Shown here in pieces: positions 40,379 to 49,618 of a stretch of DNA of 64,000 bases (position 1 is its first letter; each line of letters starts with the position of its first letter). The stretch spans positions 1,116,001 to 1,180,000 of the forward strand of contig CBDANJ010000007.1 of NCBI GenBank assembly GCA_965197545.1. The letters are read 5' to 3'. This DNA is from CATOSP01 sp965197545. Lineage in GTDB: Bacteria > Chloroflexota > Dehalococcoidia > Lucifugimonadales > UBA3495. Position numbers and translations under genes: made by a program. A model generated the notes under the pieces. That model was not told the origin of the DNA. It saw only the letters and a list, made by a program, of their open reading frames with translations, and made no database searches.

Positions 40379-41362
40379 TTAATACGCAGCCTGCTTGCGC
40401 AGCGCTTCGGCAATCTTCTCGGTGTTTGGCATATAAGCGTCTTCGAGGCTTTGGGCGAAGGGCATGGTGGGAACGTCCGGGCCGCAGACACGTGTAATCG
40501 GCCCGTCCAGGTACTCGAACGCCTCGTCCGCCGCGAGGGCAGCAATTTCGGCTCCCACGCCTCCAGTGATGTTGTCCTCGTGGACGATCATCAGTTTACC
40601 GGTCTTTTTCACCGACTCCAGCACCGTATCCTTGTCCAGGGGACAGAGGCTCCGCAAATCAACTACTTCGACGTCAATTTCTTCCCTGGCCACCAGTTCC
40701 GCGGCCTCCAGGCAGTAATGGAGCATCAAGCCATAGGTTGCCACGGTGATTCCGCTGCCCTGTCTCTTGATGTCGGCGTCGCCAAGGGGAAGGGTGTAAG
40801 GATCGTCGGGGACCTCACCCCTGACCAGCCGGTAGGTCTTCTTATGCTCCAAGAACACCACCGGACTGTTGTCGCGGATGGCGGATTTGAGCAATCCCTT
40901 GGCGTCGTAGGGAGTCCCTGGGACGATCACCTTGAGGCCGGGGGTGTGGAAGAAAAGCGACTCGACATTCTGGGAGTGGAACAGCCCGCCGCGGATCCCT
41001 CCGCCGTAGGGTACCCGCACCACCATCGGGACCTGCAATGCGCCGTTGCTGCCGTAGGAGGCCCGGGCGGCCTCGCCTACAAGCTGGTTTATGGTCGGCC
41101 AGATGAAGTCGGAGAACTGGACTTCCGGTATGGGCCGCAGCCCCCGGAACGCGCACCCCAATGCCATACCGACAATGGACGCTTCTGCCAAGGGAGTGTC
41201 GATCACCCGTTCCTCGCCGAAGTCGTCGATGAGGCCCTGGGTGGCGAGGAAGACTCCTCCCCGACGTCCGATGTCCTCACCCATTACGAACACGGATGGG
41301 TCGCGGCGCATCTCCTCGCGCAGCCCGTCCCGAATCGCTTCTATTACGCTTTTCTCAGCCAT
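40379..41362 (-). CDS. 2-oxoacid dehydrogenase E1 beta subunit
   Basis: 327 aa. Motifs are IRDGLREEMRRDPSVFVMGEDIG, the ThDP/alpha contact region VIDTPLAEASIVGMALG, PYGGGIRGGLFHSQNVE and VEVVDLRSLCPLDKDTV. Normal length for the transketolase-type beta subunit. It starts 8 bp after the E1alpha stop and is followed 17 bp later by E2, so the three form one operon with lipB. Confidence 0.94.
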   Translation of the reverse strand: MAEKSVIEAIRDGLREEMRRDPSVFVMGEDIGRRGGVFLATQGLIDDFGEERVIDTPLAEASIVGMALGCAFRGLRPIPEVQFSDFIWPTINQLVGEAARASYGSNGALQVPMVVRVPYGGGIRGGLFHSQNVESLFFHTPGLKVIVPGTPYDAKGLLKSAIRDNSPVVFLEHKKTYRLVRGEVPDDPYTLPLGDADIKRQGSGITVATYGLMLHYCLEAAELVAREEIDVEVVDLRSLCPLDKDTVLESVKKTGKLMIVHEDNITGGVGAEIAALAADEAFEYLDGPITRVCGPDVPTMPFAQSLEDAYMPNTEKIAEALRKQAAY

Positions 41363-41370
41363 GGGTCTCT

Positions 41371-42420
41371 CTAGGGGGCGTAGACCGAGTCGAACAGGGT
41401 AGACACGTCTGGAGGGCTGGCGGACTCGGCTTCGTCGGTGGCTTGGTCCACGATTCGGAGGGCTTCGGCCTTGATCTCTTCCATACGGTCTGCCGTGAGA
41501 AAACCCCGTTCCACCATGTAGGCACCGAGCCGCAAGACGGGGTCGCGATTGCGGACATCCTCAAGCTCTTCGGGAGGGCGATAGCGGCGGTCATCGTCAT
41601 CCGTGGTATGTGGCATTAATCGCTCGACCTTCATCTCCAGCAGGACCGGCCCCTGATTGCGGGCGTACCCAATGGCCTCCCTGGTTGCGGTATAGACCTC
41701 AAGCATGTCCAGCCCATCGACTACTATTCCGGGAAAGCCGTAGCTGGCCGCGCGAGAGGCCACGTCGTCCACGGCCATCTGGCGGCGTTGAGGCACCGAG
41801 ATGGCGTAGTGGTTATTTTCGCAAATGTACACGATAGGAAGGTTATGCACGCCGGCGAAGTTCATCGCTTCGTGGGTCTCGCCCTGGCTGGACGCACCGT
41901 CGCCGAAGTAGCACAGGACCACGGTGTCGTCGCCAAGCATCTTGCAAGCCAAAGCGTAGCCCGTTGATTGTGTGAGGCCCGCGCCGACTACGTTGGATAT
42001 CTGGATGATGTTGCGGGGGAGGTCTGCGCCCTGGAGCGGAAACTGGCGGCCGTTGCTGTACGGGTCGCCAACCTTGCCCATGAATGACAGCATAACTTGG
42101 GTGGCTGTGAGCCCGGCGGTCATTTTCAGGGCCAGGTCCCGGTAGTAGGGGAATAGGAAGGTGCGGCCATCCTTTTGCGCCGCCAAGAGACTACCTATCT
42201 CGGCTGCTTCGTGGCCCTGGGATGAGGCGGCGATTGGGACCTTTCCCTGCCGGTTCAGGGCCCAAATGCGCTCGTCCATCGTCCGGGCCAACACCGTCTT
42301 GGTGTAAGTGTCTATCAGGTCTTCTGGGGATAGCCCTTGGGGCAAGGAAATATCCGGTTCAGCCACGCTGGCGCGGGCGTCACCGGGATTTTCGGAGCTG
42401 GATTCCCCTCTTTGGGCCAT
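41371..42420 (-). CDS. 2-oxoacid dehydrogenase E1 alpha subunit (branched-chain type)
   Basis: 349 aa. Begins the E1alpha-E1beta-E2-lipB operon. It has the ThDP motif FGDGASSQGETHEAMNFAG ending in the Asn of CENNHYAIS, and the phosphorylation-loop-like HTTDDDDRRYRPPEEL that favours a branched-chain 2-oxoacid substrate over pyruvate. The first 25 residues are a disordered Ser/Glu-rich leader. An insertion sequence ends about 80 bp upstream of its start, where the operon promoter should be. Confidence 0.93.
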   Translation of the reverse strand: MAQRGESSSENPGDARASVAEPDISLPQGLSPEDLIDTYTKTVLARTMDERIWALNRQGKVPIAASSQGHEAAEIGSLLAAQKDGRTFLFPYYRDLALKMTAGLTATQVMLSFMGKVGDPYSNGRQFPLQGADLPRNIIQISNVVGAGLTQSTGYALACKMLGDDTVVLCYFGDGASSQGETHEAMNFAGVHNLPIVYICENNHYAISVPQRRQMAVDDVASRAASYGFPGIVVDGLDMLEVYTATREAIGYARNQGPVLLEMKVERLMPHTTDDDDRRYRPPEELEDVRNRDPVLRLGAYMVERGFLTADRMEEIKAEALRIVDQATDEAESASPPDVSTLFDSVYAP

Positions 42421-42502
42421 GGTAAACCTCTCGACCAGCCGACGATGTCCGCAATTATATACATCAGTCGTGAGAGCCGCAAACGGTCCTGGCGGCCGTC
42501 GT

Positions 42503-43837
42503 CAGGGCCTTTTCATTTTCCTGAAGAATAGGGAATGCCCAATAGGGCGAAGGCTTCGGAGAGGTGAACAGCGTGGCGGCGCAGGGCAGCGGCTACGTTG
42601 CTATGGCCTGCCCAACGCACCAAGGTAGTTGTCAGATTGCGCAACGCTGCCATGACTTGGGGAGCGCCGCCGGTTCTTACCTGAGAACGGTCTTCGTCAA
42701 GGGTGACGTCCCTCACCCAATGCACCCGGTTTTCGATGTGCCAATGCTCCCGGAGTATCCGCAACAGACGGTCCGCTCCGGCAACGGTTGGGGATAGACT
42801 GGTTACCCCGTAGCTCACCTCCAGCTGAACCCGGCCTTTCACTGTCCGCCGCCGCTCCACCCGGCATACTCCCGTTTTCACGAGGGCAGGCTCTGTTGCC
42901 GGTGCGGCCACGCTTCCCCCACAGTTCCGGCGCTGCCCGTGTAGCCGTTTAACTCCGGGTCGGCCAAGGCCCACAGTTCCCGCCGCTCCAAGCGCCCGTG
43001 TCGCTGCTTGGGCGAGGCATCCACCCACACCGTCAGCGTTGCCCCCCCGCTCCCGCCATTGCCACTGCTACACCCTTGGTCCATTGGCCCCTTCAGTTTC
43101 CAGTGGGGGAAAATGCTTCCACCAAGTCCCGGCGCAAAGCGGGCTGATTCTCTTTTACCGGCAACAGATAATCCCCGCCACCGGACACAATCTGCTGGCA
43201 CACCTCCCGTTGCGTCAACAGGGCGTCCGCCACCACTATCCGTCCCTCCAGAGGAATCTGGCCCAGCGCCGCTTTGGCCGCCGCCAGCTCCTGACCCTTC
43301 CCCGGCGATGCCACCTGGGCCAGCGCCGCCCCGCTCCGGGTAGCATAGGCCGACACCAGATCCACCCCGGGCACTCCTTCCCCGTGAATCCCCCGCGGAG
43401 CCTGCCCCGTACTTGATACGGGGGTCTTGCCGTCCAGGGACAGCGCCTCCCCAAGCTCCAGCCCGCCGTTGCTCAGCCATTCCCGCAACACCGCCTCAAA
43501 GCCTGCCCTCGGCTTGAACGGGGGGCGTTCACGTCCAAGTCTTTGAACACCCGATGGAAGGTGGCTACACAGGGCGTCTTCCCCGGCCTGAACCCCGGGA
43601 GTTGCCCCGTGGCGACTCCGTGGTCCCGTCCCCACTGGGCCATGGCGTACAAACTGCGGGCGCCGCAAAGCATGGCGCAAACGGCCAAGCTCAGAATTGC
43701 CCCCGGAGAGTGACGCTTTCCCTGACTCTTCCGGTGGTCGGGCACCCCATCCAAAGCTTCTCTTAGCCCCATCTTCCTCACCTCCCCGCTCTCTCACACA
43801 AATTTTAAAACTTGCTTCAGAAGATGAAAAGGCCCTG
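42503..43837 (-). mobile_element. ISAs1-family insertion sequence, decayed
   Basis: 1335 bp. The terminal inverted repeats start CAGGGCCTTTTCAT (42503-42516 and 43824-43837) and continue imperfectly as TTTCCTGAAG / CTTCTGAAG. The flanking 10-bp duplication CGGCCGTCGT (42493-42502) and CGGTCGTCGT (43838-43847) differs at one base, as expected for an older insertion. One minus-strand transposase fills it and is broken into several frames. It lies between the E1alpha gene and the dnaA upstream region. Confidence 0.85.
42513..43772 (-). pseudogene. ISAs1-type transposase with multiple frameshifts
   Basis: The start ATG at 43772 has GGAGG 8 bases upstream. Four successive frames give recognisable ISAs1 sequence: GLREALDGVPDHRK ... 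AMLCGARSLYAMAQW; then FEAVLREWLSNGG ... LDGKTPVSS and VVADALLTQREV ... GGDYLLPVKENQPAL (DDE-type core); then HGRLERRELWALADPELN; then LREHWHIENRVHWVRDVTLDED to the stop within the left inverted repeat. Changes of frame fall near a C6 run (about 43517-43522) and near other C/G runs around 43040-43110, and another lies near 42890. Full length would be about 410 aa. It could also reflect assembly indels, but the mismatched target duplication supports real decay. Confidence 0.8.
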
Positions 43838-44265
43838 CGGTCGTCGTAACGGGGAAACCCATCCCACCCTCGAGACGTGCCCCGGCGGCGCAGATACGAG
43901 GCACGAATTGAGCCCGCAAAAGTCGAAAATATCCGGCCAATTTCGCATTGACAACATCCCGGCAACCTTGCTAATTTTGCCCGCATAGCATGGTGAGGGT
44001 GTCAGTGGTGGTCGGGTCTGCTACATGGATTTCCGGGCGGGTCTAACAGGTTTTAGGCCCGTCCCGGACCATTAGGTTCATCCTGTAATCGACGGGTTGG
44101 GCCTTCGGCTTTCGACCTAAACATCTGCCGGGTTGGACCTCGACCCTTACCAGAACACGTTGACGCTTCGGAGCTTTTCTATGATCGGCATGTTCGTGCA
44201 GTCCAGCCCGCCTACTCTGTCGCCGAGGGAAGGGACTCGGCTGCTCCATCGAAGGATGTGTGGAC
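43838..44265. other. dnaA upstream region
   Basis: About 430 bp without a gene. I looked for DnaA boxes (TTATCCACA and near matches) on both strands and saw none, nor an AT-rich unwinding tract, so an origin is not supported here. It carries the promoter-like pair listed at 43948. Confidence 0.45.
43948..43977 (+). promoter_or_regulatory. Promoter-like element upstream of dnaA
   Basis: TTGACA (43948-43953) and TAATTT (43972-43977) are separated by 18 bp. The start of transcription would be about 280 bp before the dnaA ATG, implying a long leader. Best candidate seen, but only moderately convincing. Confidence 0.4.
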
Positions 44266-45648
44266 ATGTCCAAATTGTCTACCAAATTGTCTACCAAGGA
44301 AGTCTGGAGGGCTGTACTAGGGGAGCTACAACTACAGGTCCCCAAGCCGACTTTCGAGACCTGGCTAAAGCGGACCCAAGGAATCTCGTATAACGACAGC
44401 ATCTTTGTAGTGGGAGCGCCAACGCCGTTCGCCGTGGAGTGGCTTGAGCGGCGCCAATACCATGCGATCCAGACGATAGTCGAGAAGGTGACCCAACGGC
44501 CCTTGGTAGTGCAGTTCCAGGTGGTGGGCAACCAGGGACCAGCCGGGAACAGCGACTACGAGGATGGGACCTGGGAGGAACGATACTGGGAGGCCACCGA
44601 CGAGCGGCGTCCCGATTATGTTAGCGCGGCGAGGCCCAATCTCAATCTGAGATATACTTTCGATTCGTTTGTCATCGGGTCTTCGAATCAGTTCGCTTAC
44701 AACGCGGCGAAGGCCGTGGCCGACGCTCCCGGCGACTCATGGAACCCGCTTTTCCTGTATTCCGGAGTCGGGCTGGGGAAGACCCACTTGCTCCATGCCA
44801 TAGGCCACGTCTGCGCCAGTAGGGGCAAGTCGACCCGGTACGTTACGTCCGAGCAGTTTACCAATGAGTTCATCTCGTCCATCGGCACGAGGACAACCGA
44901 GGAATTCCGAGAGAGGTATCGAAGCCTCGAGGTGTTGTTGATTGACGACGTTCAGTTTCTCAGTGGCAAGGAGCAGACCCATGAGAGCTTCTTCCACACG
45001 TTCAACGACCTGCATTCTTCGGGCAACCAGGTGGTGATTAGCTCGGATAGGCCGCCCCATGGATTAACCTTGCTGGAAGACCGGCTCCGGTCCAGGTTCC
45101 AATGGGGGCTCACGGCCGACATCCAGGTCCCTGACCTTGAAACACGCATGGCTATACTTTGGTCCAAATCGCAAGACATGGGGGTCAGGGTCGACGACAG
45201 CATTCTTGAACTGATAGCCAAACGGGTCCGCCGAAGCGTCCGCGACCTGGAGGGAAGCCTGAACAGGATGGTCGCGGAATCCCAGCTCATGAACGTTCCG
45301 ATCACGGTGCAAAACGCGACCCGGATACTTGAAGATGCGAGGCCGGAAGACAGCCGCCAGTCCATCAATCCCGAGGACATCTTGGAAGCCGTGGCCGGAT
45401 ATTACGGCCTGACGCCGAACGTCCTGATCGCCCGGGGACGGACCAGGAAAGTCTCGCGGGCTCGTCAAGTGGCTATGTACCTGCTGATCAACGAGTTGGA
45501 GATGTCCCCAACGCAGGTCGGGAGATTCCTTGGAGGCCGTGACCACGCCACCATCATCCACGGGGCGGGCAAGATCAGCGGCGAGATCAACGAGGACATG
45601 GACTTGAGGCAAGAGGTGCTCGACATTAAAGAGGGCATGTTCTCGTGA
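44266..45648 (+). CDS. dnaA: Chromosomal replication initiator DnaA
   Basis: 460 aa from the ATG at 44266 (a GTG two codons earlier is possible but too close to AAGGA). Domain I has VWRAVLGELQLQVPKPTFETWL. Domain III is AAA+ with Walker A GVGLGKTHLLHAIGH near residue 167 and Walker B VLLIDDVQFLSGKE near 222. Domain IV holds the box-binding signature GGRDHATIIHG near 423. Codons 3-10 contain a perfect tandem 12-bp repeat (44272-44283, 44284-44295) that duplicates Lys-Leu-Ser-Thr. dnaN, recF and gyrB, often next to dnaA, are absent; thiI follows instead. Confidence 0.97.
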   Translation: MSKLSTKLSTKEVWRAVLGELQLQVPKPTFETWLKRTQGISYNDSIFVVGAPTPFAVEWLERRQYHAIQTIVEKVTQRPLVVQFQVVGNQGPAGNSDYEDGTWEERYWEATDERRPDYVSAARPNLNLRYTFDSFVIGSSNQFAYNAAKAVADAPGDSWNPLFLYSGVGLGKTHLLHAIGHVCASRGKSTRYVTSEQFTNEFISSIGTRTTEEFRERYRSLEVLLIDDVQFLSGKEQTHESFFHTFNDLHSSGNQVVISSDRPPHGLTLLEDRLRSRFQWGLTADIQVPDLETRMAILWSKSQDMGVRVDDSILELIAKRVRRSVRDLEGSLNRMVAESQLMNVPITVQNATRILEDARPEDSRQSINPEDILEAVAGYYGLTPNVLIARGRTRKVSRARQVAMYLLINELEMSPTQVGRFLGGRDHATIIHGAGKISGEINEDMDLRQEVLDIKEGMFS

Positions 45649-45863
45649 AAGGGACCGTTTTCCAAGTCTCGCATAGCCGTTGCTTGCGTGGTGGTTGACG
45701 GGATAAATCCGGATTCGAAATAGCCCCATTTCGCCAAATAAGAACTGTCCATCGCATGCCGGGCCAGTGGGGGCAGCTCCGGTGTTGAATTTAGGTGGGG
45801 CTTTGGCTCGTTCGGAGCGTGCCTTCTCCTTCGATCTCCCAATTGGAGTAGAATAGGCCCCAC

Positions 45864-47048
45864 ATGGAAACCCACGTCATAGTAAAGACCCACGAGCTTG
45901 CCCTTAAAGGCAAGAACCGTCCCTGGTTCATGCGGATTTTGGTGGAAAACCTGCGCTCCGCCACCCGGGGAACGGGTGTGGCGAGGGTGTGGCAAGGTCA
46001 GATGATGGTGGGTCTTACGCTGGAGAACGAGGACGCTTGGCCATTAGTCAGACGTCAAGTCCAGGACTGTTTCGGCGTGGCCAAATTCTACAAGAGCTAC
46101 TCCGCTCCCTGGAACTTGGACAAGGTCAAAGGGATGTTGGCCTGCCACCTGAAAGAGTTCGAGTTTGAGTCCTTTAGGATTACCACCAACCGGGCGGACA
46201 AGCGGTATCCCATGACGTCCGAAGCGATCAACCGGGATGTGGGCCAATACGTCAAGGACCTGACCGGCGCACGAGTGGACCTGACACGTCCCGGGCTTCA
46301 GATTTTCCTGGAAGTGCTGCCCAAGGAAATTCTGGTCTACTTCGACGAAGTAAAGGGCTATGGGGGGCTGCCCGTCGGGGTCAGCGGCCTGGTGTCGGCG
46401 ATGCTGTCGGGCGGAATCGACTCTCCGGTTGCGGCTTGGCAAATGATGAAGCGGGGATGCCGGGTCCACTTCGTCCACTTCCACAGCTACCCCCTGGTCG
46501 ACAGGTCGTCCATAGAAAAGGCGGGTGAATTGGCCCAGATGCTCACCCGGCATCAATTCAGTTCCCATCTCTCTCTGGTTCCAATGGGCGAAGCGCAGAA
46601 GCAGATTATCCTCGCCACACCTCCGGCCTACCGGGTTATCCTCTACCGGCGTTTCATGATGAGGGTAACCGAGGCCCTGGCCCGGAAAAGAGGGGCGAAG
46701 GCGATTATCACCGGCGAGAGCTGCGGACAGGTAAGCTCTCAAACCCTCGACAACCTGGCCGCCATCGACGTAGTCGCCAACATGCCCGTGCTCAGGCCTC
46801 TTATAGGCTTTAACAAGGAAGAGATCATCAACGTGGCCCGAGACCTGGGGACCTTCCCCATCTCAATTTTGCCGGACCAGGACTGCTGTTCCCTCTTCGT
46901 GCCCCGGCACCCAGAGACCCACGCCAAGCTGGAGACCGTCGCCCGGCTTGAATCGGTGCTTCCGATGGAGGAGTTGGTCCAGCAGGCGTTGGAAAACACC
47001 GAATCCAGAGACTTTGCCTCTGAATTGGCGGAAGCGTCCGCCCGGTAA
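45864..47048 (+). CDS. thiI: tRNA 4-thiouridine sulfurtransferase ThiI
   Basis: 394 aa. Transfers sulfur to U8 of tRNA and, in some organisms, to ThiS. The N-terminal ferredoxin-like and THUMP domains span residues about 1-165 (KTHELALKGKNRPWF, FRITTNRADKRYPMTS). The PP-loop ATP-binding motif LSGGIDSPVAAWQM begins near residue 180. GESCGQVSSQTLDNLAAI and PDQDCCSLFVPRHPET follow. The rhodanese domain found in enterobacterial ThiI is absent, as in most shorter homologues. A TAGAAT box lies about 10 bases before the ATG, hinting at a very short leader. The stop is in frame with the following synthase. Confidence 0.94.
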   Translation: METHVIVKTHELALKGKNRPWFMRILVENLRSATRGTGVARVWQGQMMVGLTLENEDAWPLVRRQVQDCFGVAKFYKSYSAPWNLDKVKGMLACHLKEFEFESFRITTNRADKRYPMTSEAINRDVGQYVKDLTGARVDLTRPGLQIFLEVLPKEILVYFDEVKGYGGLPVGVSGLVSAMLSGGIDSPVAAWQMMKRGCRVHFVHFHSYPLVDRSSIEKAGELAQMLTRHQFSSHLSLVPMGEAQKQIILATPPAYRVILYRRFMMRVTEALARKRGAKAIITGESCGQVSSQTLDNLAAIDVVANMPVLRPLIGFNKEEIINVARDLGTFPISILPDQDCCSLFVPRHPETHAKLETVARLESVLPMEELVQQALENTESRDFASELAEASAR

Positions 47049-47072
47049 CCGGCGGGACTGGGGCTTAGGATT

Positions 47073-48134
47073 CTGGACGAGCAACGCCTCCTTGGAGAGC
47101 TGCTACGGGGAGTCTCCAGGAGCTTCTATCTTACCTTGAGGGTGCTCCCCGAGGACCTGCGCAGGCCGGTTGGGCTGGCCTACTTGCTGGCGAGAGCGGC
47201 GGACACCATTGCAGATAGCCGCTTGGTCGACCCGGAACTGCGGTTGACCTACCTGCTGAAGTTCCGCGACCAGACCGCCGGGCCCGCCAATTCGGACAAT
47301 CTTCGTGAGATCGGGGAGGCGGTAGCGGGTTGCCAAGAATTGTCCTTTGAACGGGAACTGCTTATGGTGTTGCCTGAGGTGTTCGACTTGTTGGAGGGCA
47401 CTCGCGAACCGGACCGGGGCATGGTGCGCGGGGTTGTGTCAACGTTGACCGAGGGAATGGAATTCGACCTGAGGACATTTCCCGCCGAGGGCTCGGGGAA
47501 TTTGGCCGCCCTCCCCGGCTACGGCGCGCTGGACCAATATACCTACATGGTGGCGGGCTGTGTTGGTGAATTTTGGACCCGTATCTCCATGACCCATATA
47601 CGCGCCCTTGGCCACTGGGACGCCGGCCGGATGAGCGATTTGGGAGTACGCTTTGGCAAGGCGTTGCAGTTCACGAACGTGCTTCGAGACGTGCCCAAGG
47701 ACCTTCGGTTGGGGAGGTGCTACCTGCCGGAAGTCTGGCTAACAAACGCCGGGCTGACTCCCGGAGACCTTCTAAACCCATCCACTGCCCTGCGGACGAG
47801 ACCCGTTCTCGCAAAGGGGGTGGAGAGGGCGATGGAGCATTTCGGCGCTGCCGAGGAATATGTGCTGGCAATACCGAGGCGTTGCCTGCGGCTGAGATTA
47901 GCCGCCCTATGGCCGGCGCTTATCGGCCTGGCAACTCTGGCGCGGCTGGTGCGGAACGATAGCTGGCTTGACCCCGGGACACCTTCCAGGGTCACGCGGG
48001 GCTGGGTGTACCGGATGATGGCCAAGTCGTGGGTTTGCGGCCGGTCAGACACGCTGATTAGGGCTTGGATTGGCGGCCTTCGGCGACAGGTCCATTCCGG
48101 CCTTGATTCTCCGGCGTCGAGAACCGCCGGGTGA
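47073..48134 (+). CDS. Squalene/phytoene synthase family protein (non-canonical start)
   Basis: Joins two isoprenoid diphosphates head-to-head; the product (squalene, phytoene or dehydrosqualene) is unknown. It has both Asp-rich motifs, ARAADTIADS and QFTNVLRDVPKDLRLGRCYLP, and YTYMVAGCVGEFWT. The conserved N-terminal entry VSRSFYLTLRVLPEDLR lies upstream of the first standard start codon (TTG 47136). Between the thiI stop (TAA 47046) and that entry the same frame contains no ATG, GTG or TTG, only CTG (47058, 47073) and ATT (47070). I place the start at CTG 47073 provisionally. If TTG 47136 is used, the conserved segment is lost and the protein is 332 aa. Coupling to thiI is likely. Confidence 0.8.
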   Translation: MDEQRLLGELLRGVSRSFYLTLRVLPEDLRRPVGLAYLLARAADTIADSRLVDPELRLTYLLKFRDQTAGPANSDNLREIGEAVAGCQELSFERELLMVLPEVFDLLEGTREPDRGMVRGVVSTLTEGMEFDLRTFPAEGSGNLAALPGYGALDQYTYMVAGCVGEFWTRISMTHIRALGHWDAGRMSDLGVRFGKALQFTNVLRDVPKDLRLGRCYLPEVWLTNAGLTPGDLLNPSTALRTRPVLAKGVERAMEHFGAAEEYVLAIPRRCLRLRLAALWPALIGLATLARLVRNDSWLDPGTPSRVTRGWVYRMMAKSWVCGRSDTLIRAWIGGLRRQVHSGLDSPASRTAG

Positions 48135-48194
48135 CTCTGGACCCAGGCCGATAGGGCCGGGGTATTCGCACGGACCCTTCGGGGAGGTTGATTC

Positions 48195-49082
48195 ATGGCG
48201 GAACAGAGACGGCTTGATGGACGGGTTGCTCTGATAACCGGGGGTGGCCGGGGTATTGGCCGCGCTATTGCCTTGGCTTACGCCGCCGAAGGCGCGAGGC
48301 TCGTCCTGGCCGCCCGCACCGACACCGAGCTTCAGGAAACGGCGCGGGTCGTTTCGGACCAGTTTGGACACGACGCATTAACCGTGGTGACCGACGTCAC
48401 GTCCCGGCAGCAGGTGGAGGAAGCGGTGTCTCGGACCCTGGACAGGTACGGCGTCATCGACGTGATGGTCAACAACGCGGGCAATATCGGTCCAGTGGGA
48501 ACACTCTGGGAAAACGACCCCGAGGACTGGGCACGCACGATATCGGTGCATCTGCTGGGAGTATTTTACGGTTGCCGCGCGGTAGTCCCACTGATGTTGG
48601 AGAGGGGTTCGGGGAGGATGGTTAACATGTCCGGGGTAGGCGGCCCCAACATGTCGTCCTATGACGCCGCCAAGACTGGGATAGTTAATTTAACCGAGAA
48701 CCTGGCTCTGGAATTGGCAGGGACGGCAATCACCGTGAACGCCATCAGTCCCGGTTCCATCCACACCCGCATGTGGGAGGAGACCAGGGATCTGGCCCTG
48801 GCCATTGGCGACATGGCGACTTACGAACGGGGAGTCCAGGTAACGTCGGGTGAGGGAGCGTCTATCGAACGCGCCGCGCAACTGGCAGTCTTCCTGGGCA
48901 GCGACGACTGCGGGAGCATGTCGGGCCGGTTGATAAGGGCTTTCGCGGACAGGTTCGAGGACTTCCCGCCCAATGTGGACGAAATTATGGCCACCGATGC
49001 GTACTTGATGCGCCGCGTGGACCCCGACCGGCCATTCCCCACTTCCCAGTCCTACCCCGATCTGCCGGTGAGGGAGCCTTGA
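48195..49082 (+). CDS. Short-chain dehydrogenase/reductase
   Basis: 295 aa. Classical SDR: cofactor motif TGGGRGIG near residue 16, NNAG near 93, active-site Ser in NMSGVGGP and YDAAK. The N-terminus is fabG-like. The C-terminal extension of about 40 residues (ending YLMRRVDPDRPFPTSQSYP) is longer than usual. The ATG is preceded by GGGGAGG at about 10 bases. Substrate unknown. It follows the squalene/phytoene synthase by 60 bp but need not be functionally linked. Confidence 0.87.
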   Translation: MAEQRRLDGRVALITGGGRGIGRAIALAYAAEGARLVLAARTDTELQETARVVSDQFGHDALTVVTDVTSRQQVEEAVSRTLDRYGVIDVMVNNAGNIGPVGTLWENDPEDWARTISVHLLGVFYGCRAVVPLMLERGSGRMVNMSGVGGPNMSSYDAAKTGIVNLTENLALELAGTAITVNAISPGSIHTRMWEETRDLALAIGDMATYERGVQVTSGEGASIERAAQLAVFLGSDDCGSMSGRLIRAFADRFEDFPPNVDEIMATDAYLMRRVDPDRPFPTSQSYPDLPVREP

Positions 49083-49142
49083 CCGATGCATGTTCTTGGG
49101 TCGGTGGTCAATGTCCGGCGGGGCCACTAGCCACTAACGTTC

Positions 49143-49170
49143 TTGACGCTACTCCGAATTCCTGTACCAT
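49143..49170 (+). promoter_or_regulatory. Promoter-like element upstream of the cupin gene
   Basis: TTGACG (49143-49148) and TACCAT (49165-49170) with a 16-bp spacer, about 50 bp before the cupin start. It could drive the cupin, alcohol dehydrogenase, TPR and LLM genes. Moderate match only. Confidence 0.4.
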
Positions 49171-49220
49171 TACCCTAAATTTGTTAACCTCTGGCCTCTC
49201 CGGCGTCTCAGGAGGAAATA

Positions 49221-49589
49221 ATGCCCAGCTTCTTGCGAGTCTATACGGGTGACGATGGTCAGTCCCATATCGAAGAATTGAACTTCGAAATGCAGCCTTT
49301 CGTGGACACCGAAGGGGCTCACGGTATGTCCACAGCGGTGATCAACACCCCCGGAATATCCTTTAGGGAGTATCAACCGGGCTATTTTCTCGACTACCAC
49401 ACGGCTCCAAGGCGGCAGTACAGCATCACGCTGACGGGTCAGATCGAAGTCGGAACGCCAGACGGGACCGTGAAGCACGGCGGCCCAGGGACGGTATTGT
49501 TGGCGGAGGACCTCACGGGAGGGGGCCACTTCACAAGGGTCGTGGGCGACCAACCCCGGTTCTTCATCATCGTCCCGCTGGCGGACTAG
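49221..49589 (+). CDS. Cupin-fold protein
   Basis: 122 aa, preceded by AGGAGG. The fold is a single conserved beta-barrel: FREYQPGYFLDYHTAPRRQYSITL (motif 1, with the His of YHTAPRRQY), IEVGTPDGTVKHGGPGTVLLAED (motif 2) and GHFTRVVGDQPRFFIIVPL at the end. The metal ligand set is partial, so an enzymatic role is uncertain. The family is annotated as cupin domain-containing. Followed 29 bp later by the iron alcohol dehydrogenase. Confidence 0.8.
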   Translation: MPSFLRVYTGDDGQSHIEELNFEMQPFVDTEGAHGMSTAVINTPGISFREYQPGYFLDYHTAPRRQYSITLTGQIEVGTPDGTVKHGGPGTVLLAEDLTGGGHFTRVVGDQPRFFIIVPLAD

Positions 49590-49618
49590 CACTGATTTAG
49601 CCAGCAAAGGTGACGCAA

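Noticed and set aside
42878..43480. 200-codon Gly-rich minus frame inside the IS
   Set aside because: Only its last part is real transposase sequence (frameshifted); the first part is an out-of-frame shadow, so it is not a separate gene.
43838..44259. Replication origin upstream of dnaA
   Set aside because: No DnaA-box matches or AT-rich unwinding region seen; IS edge occupies part of the area.
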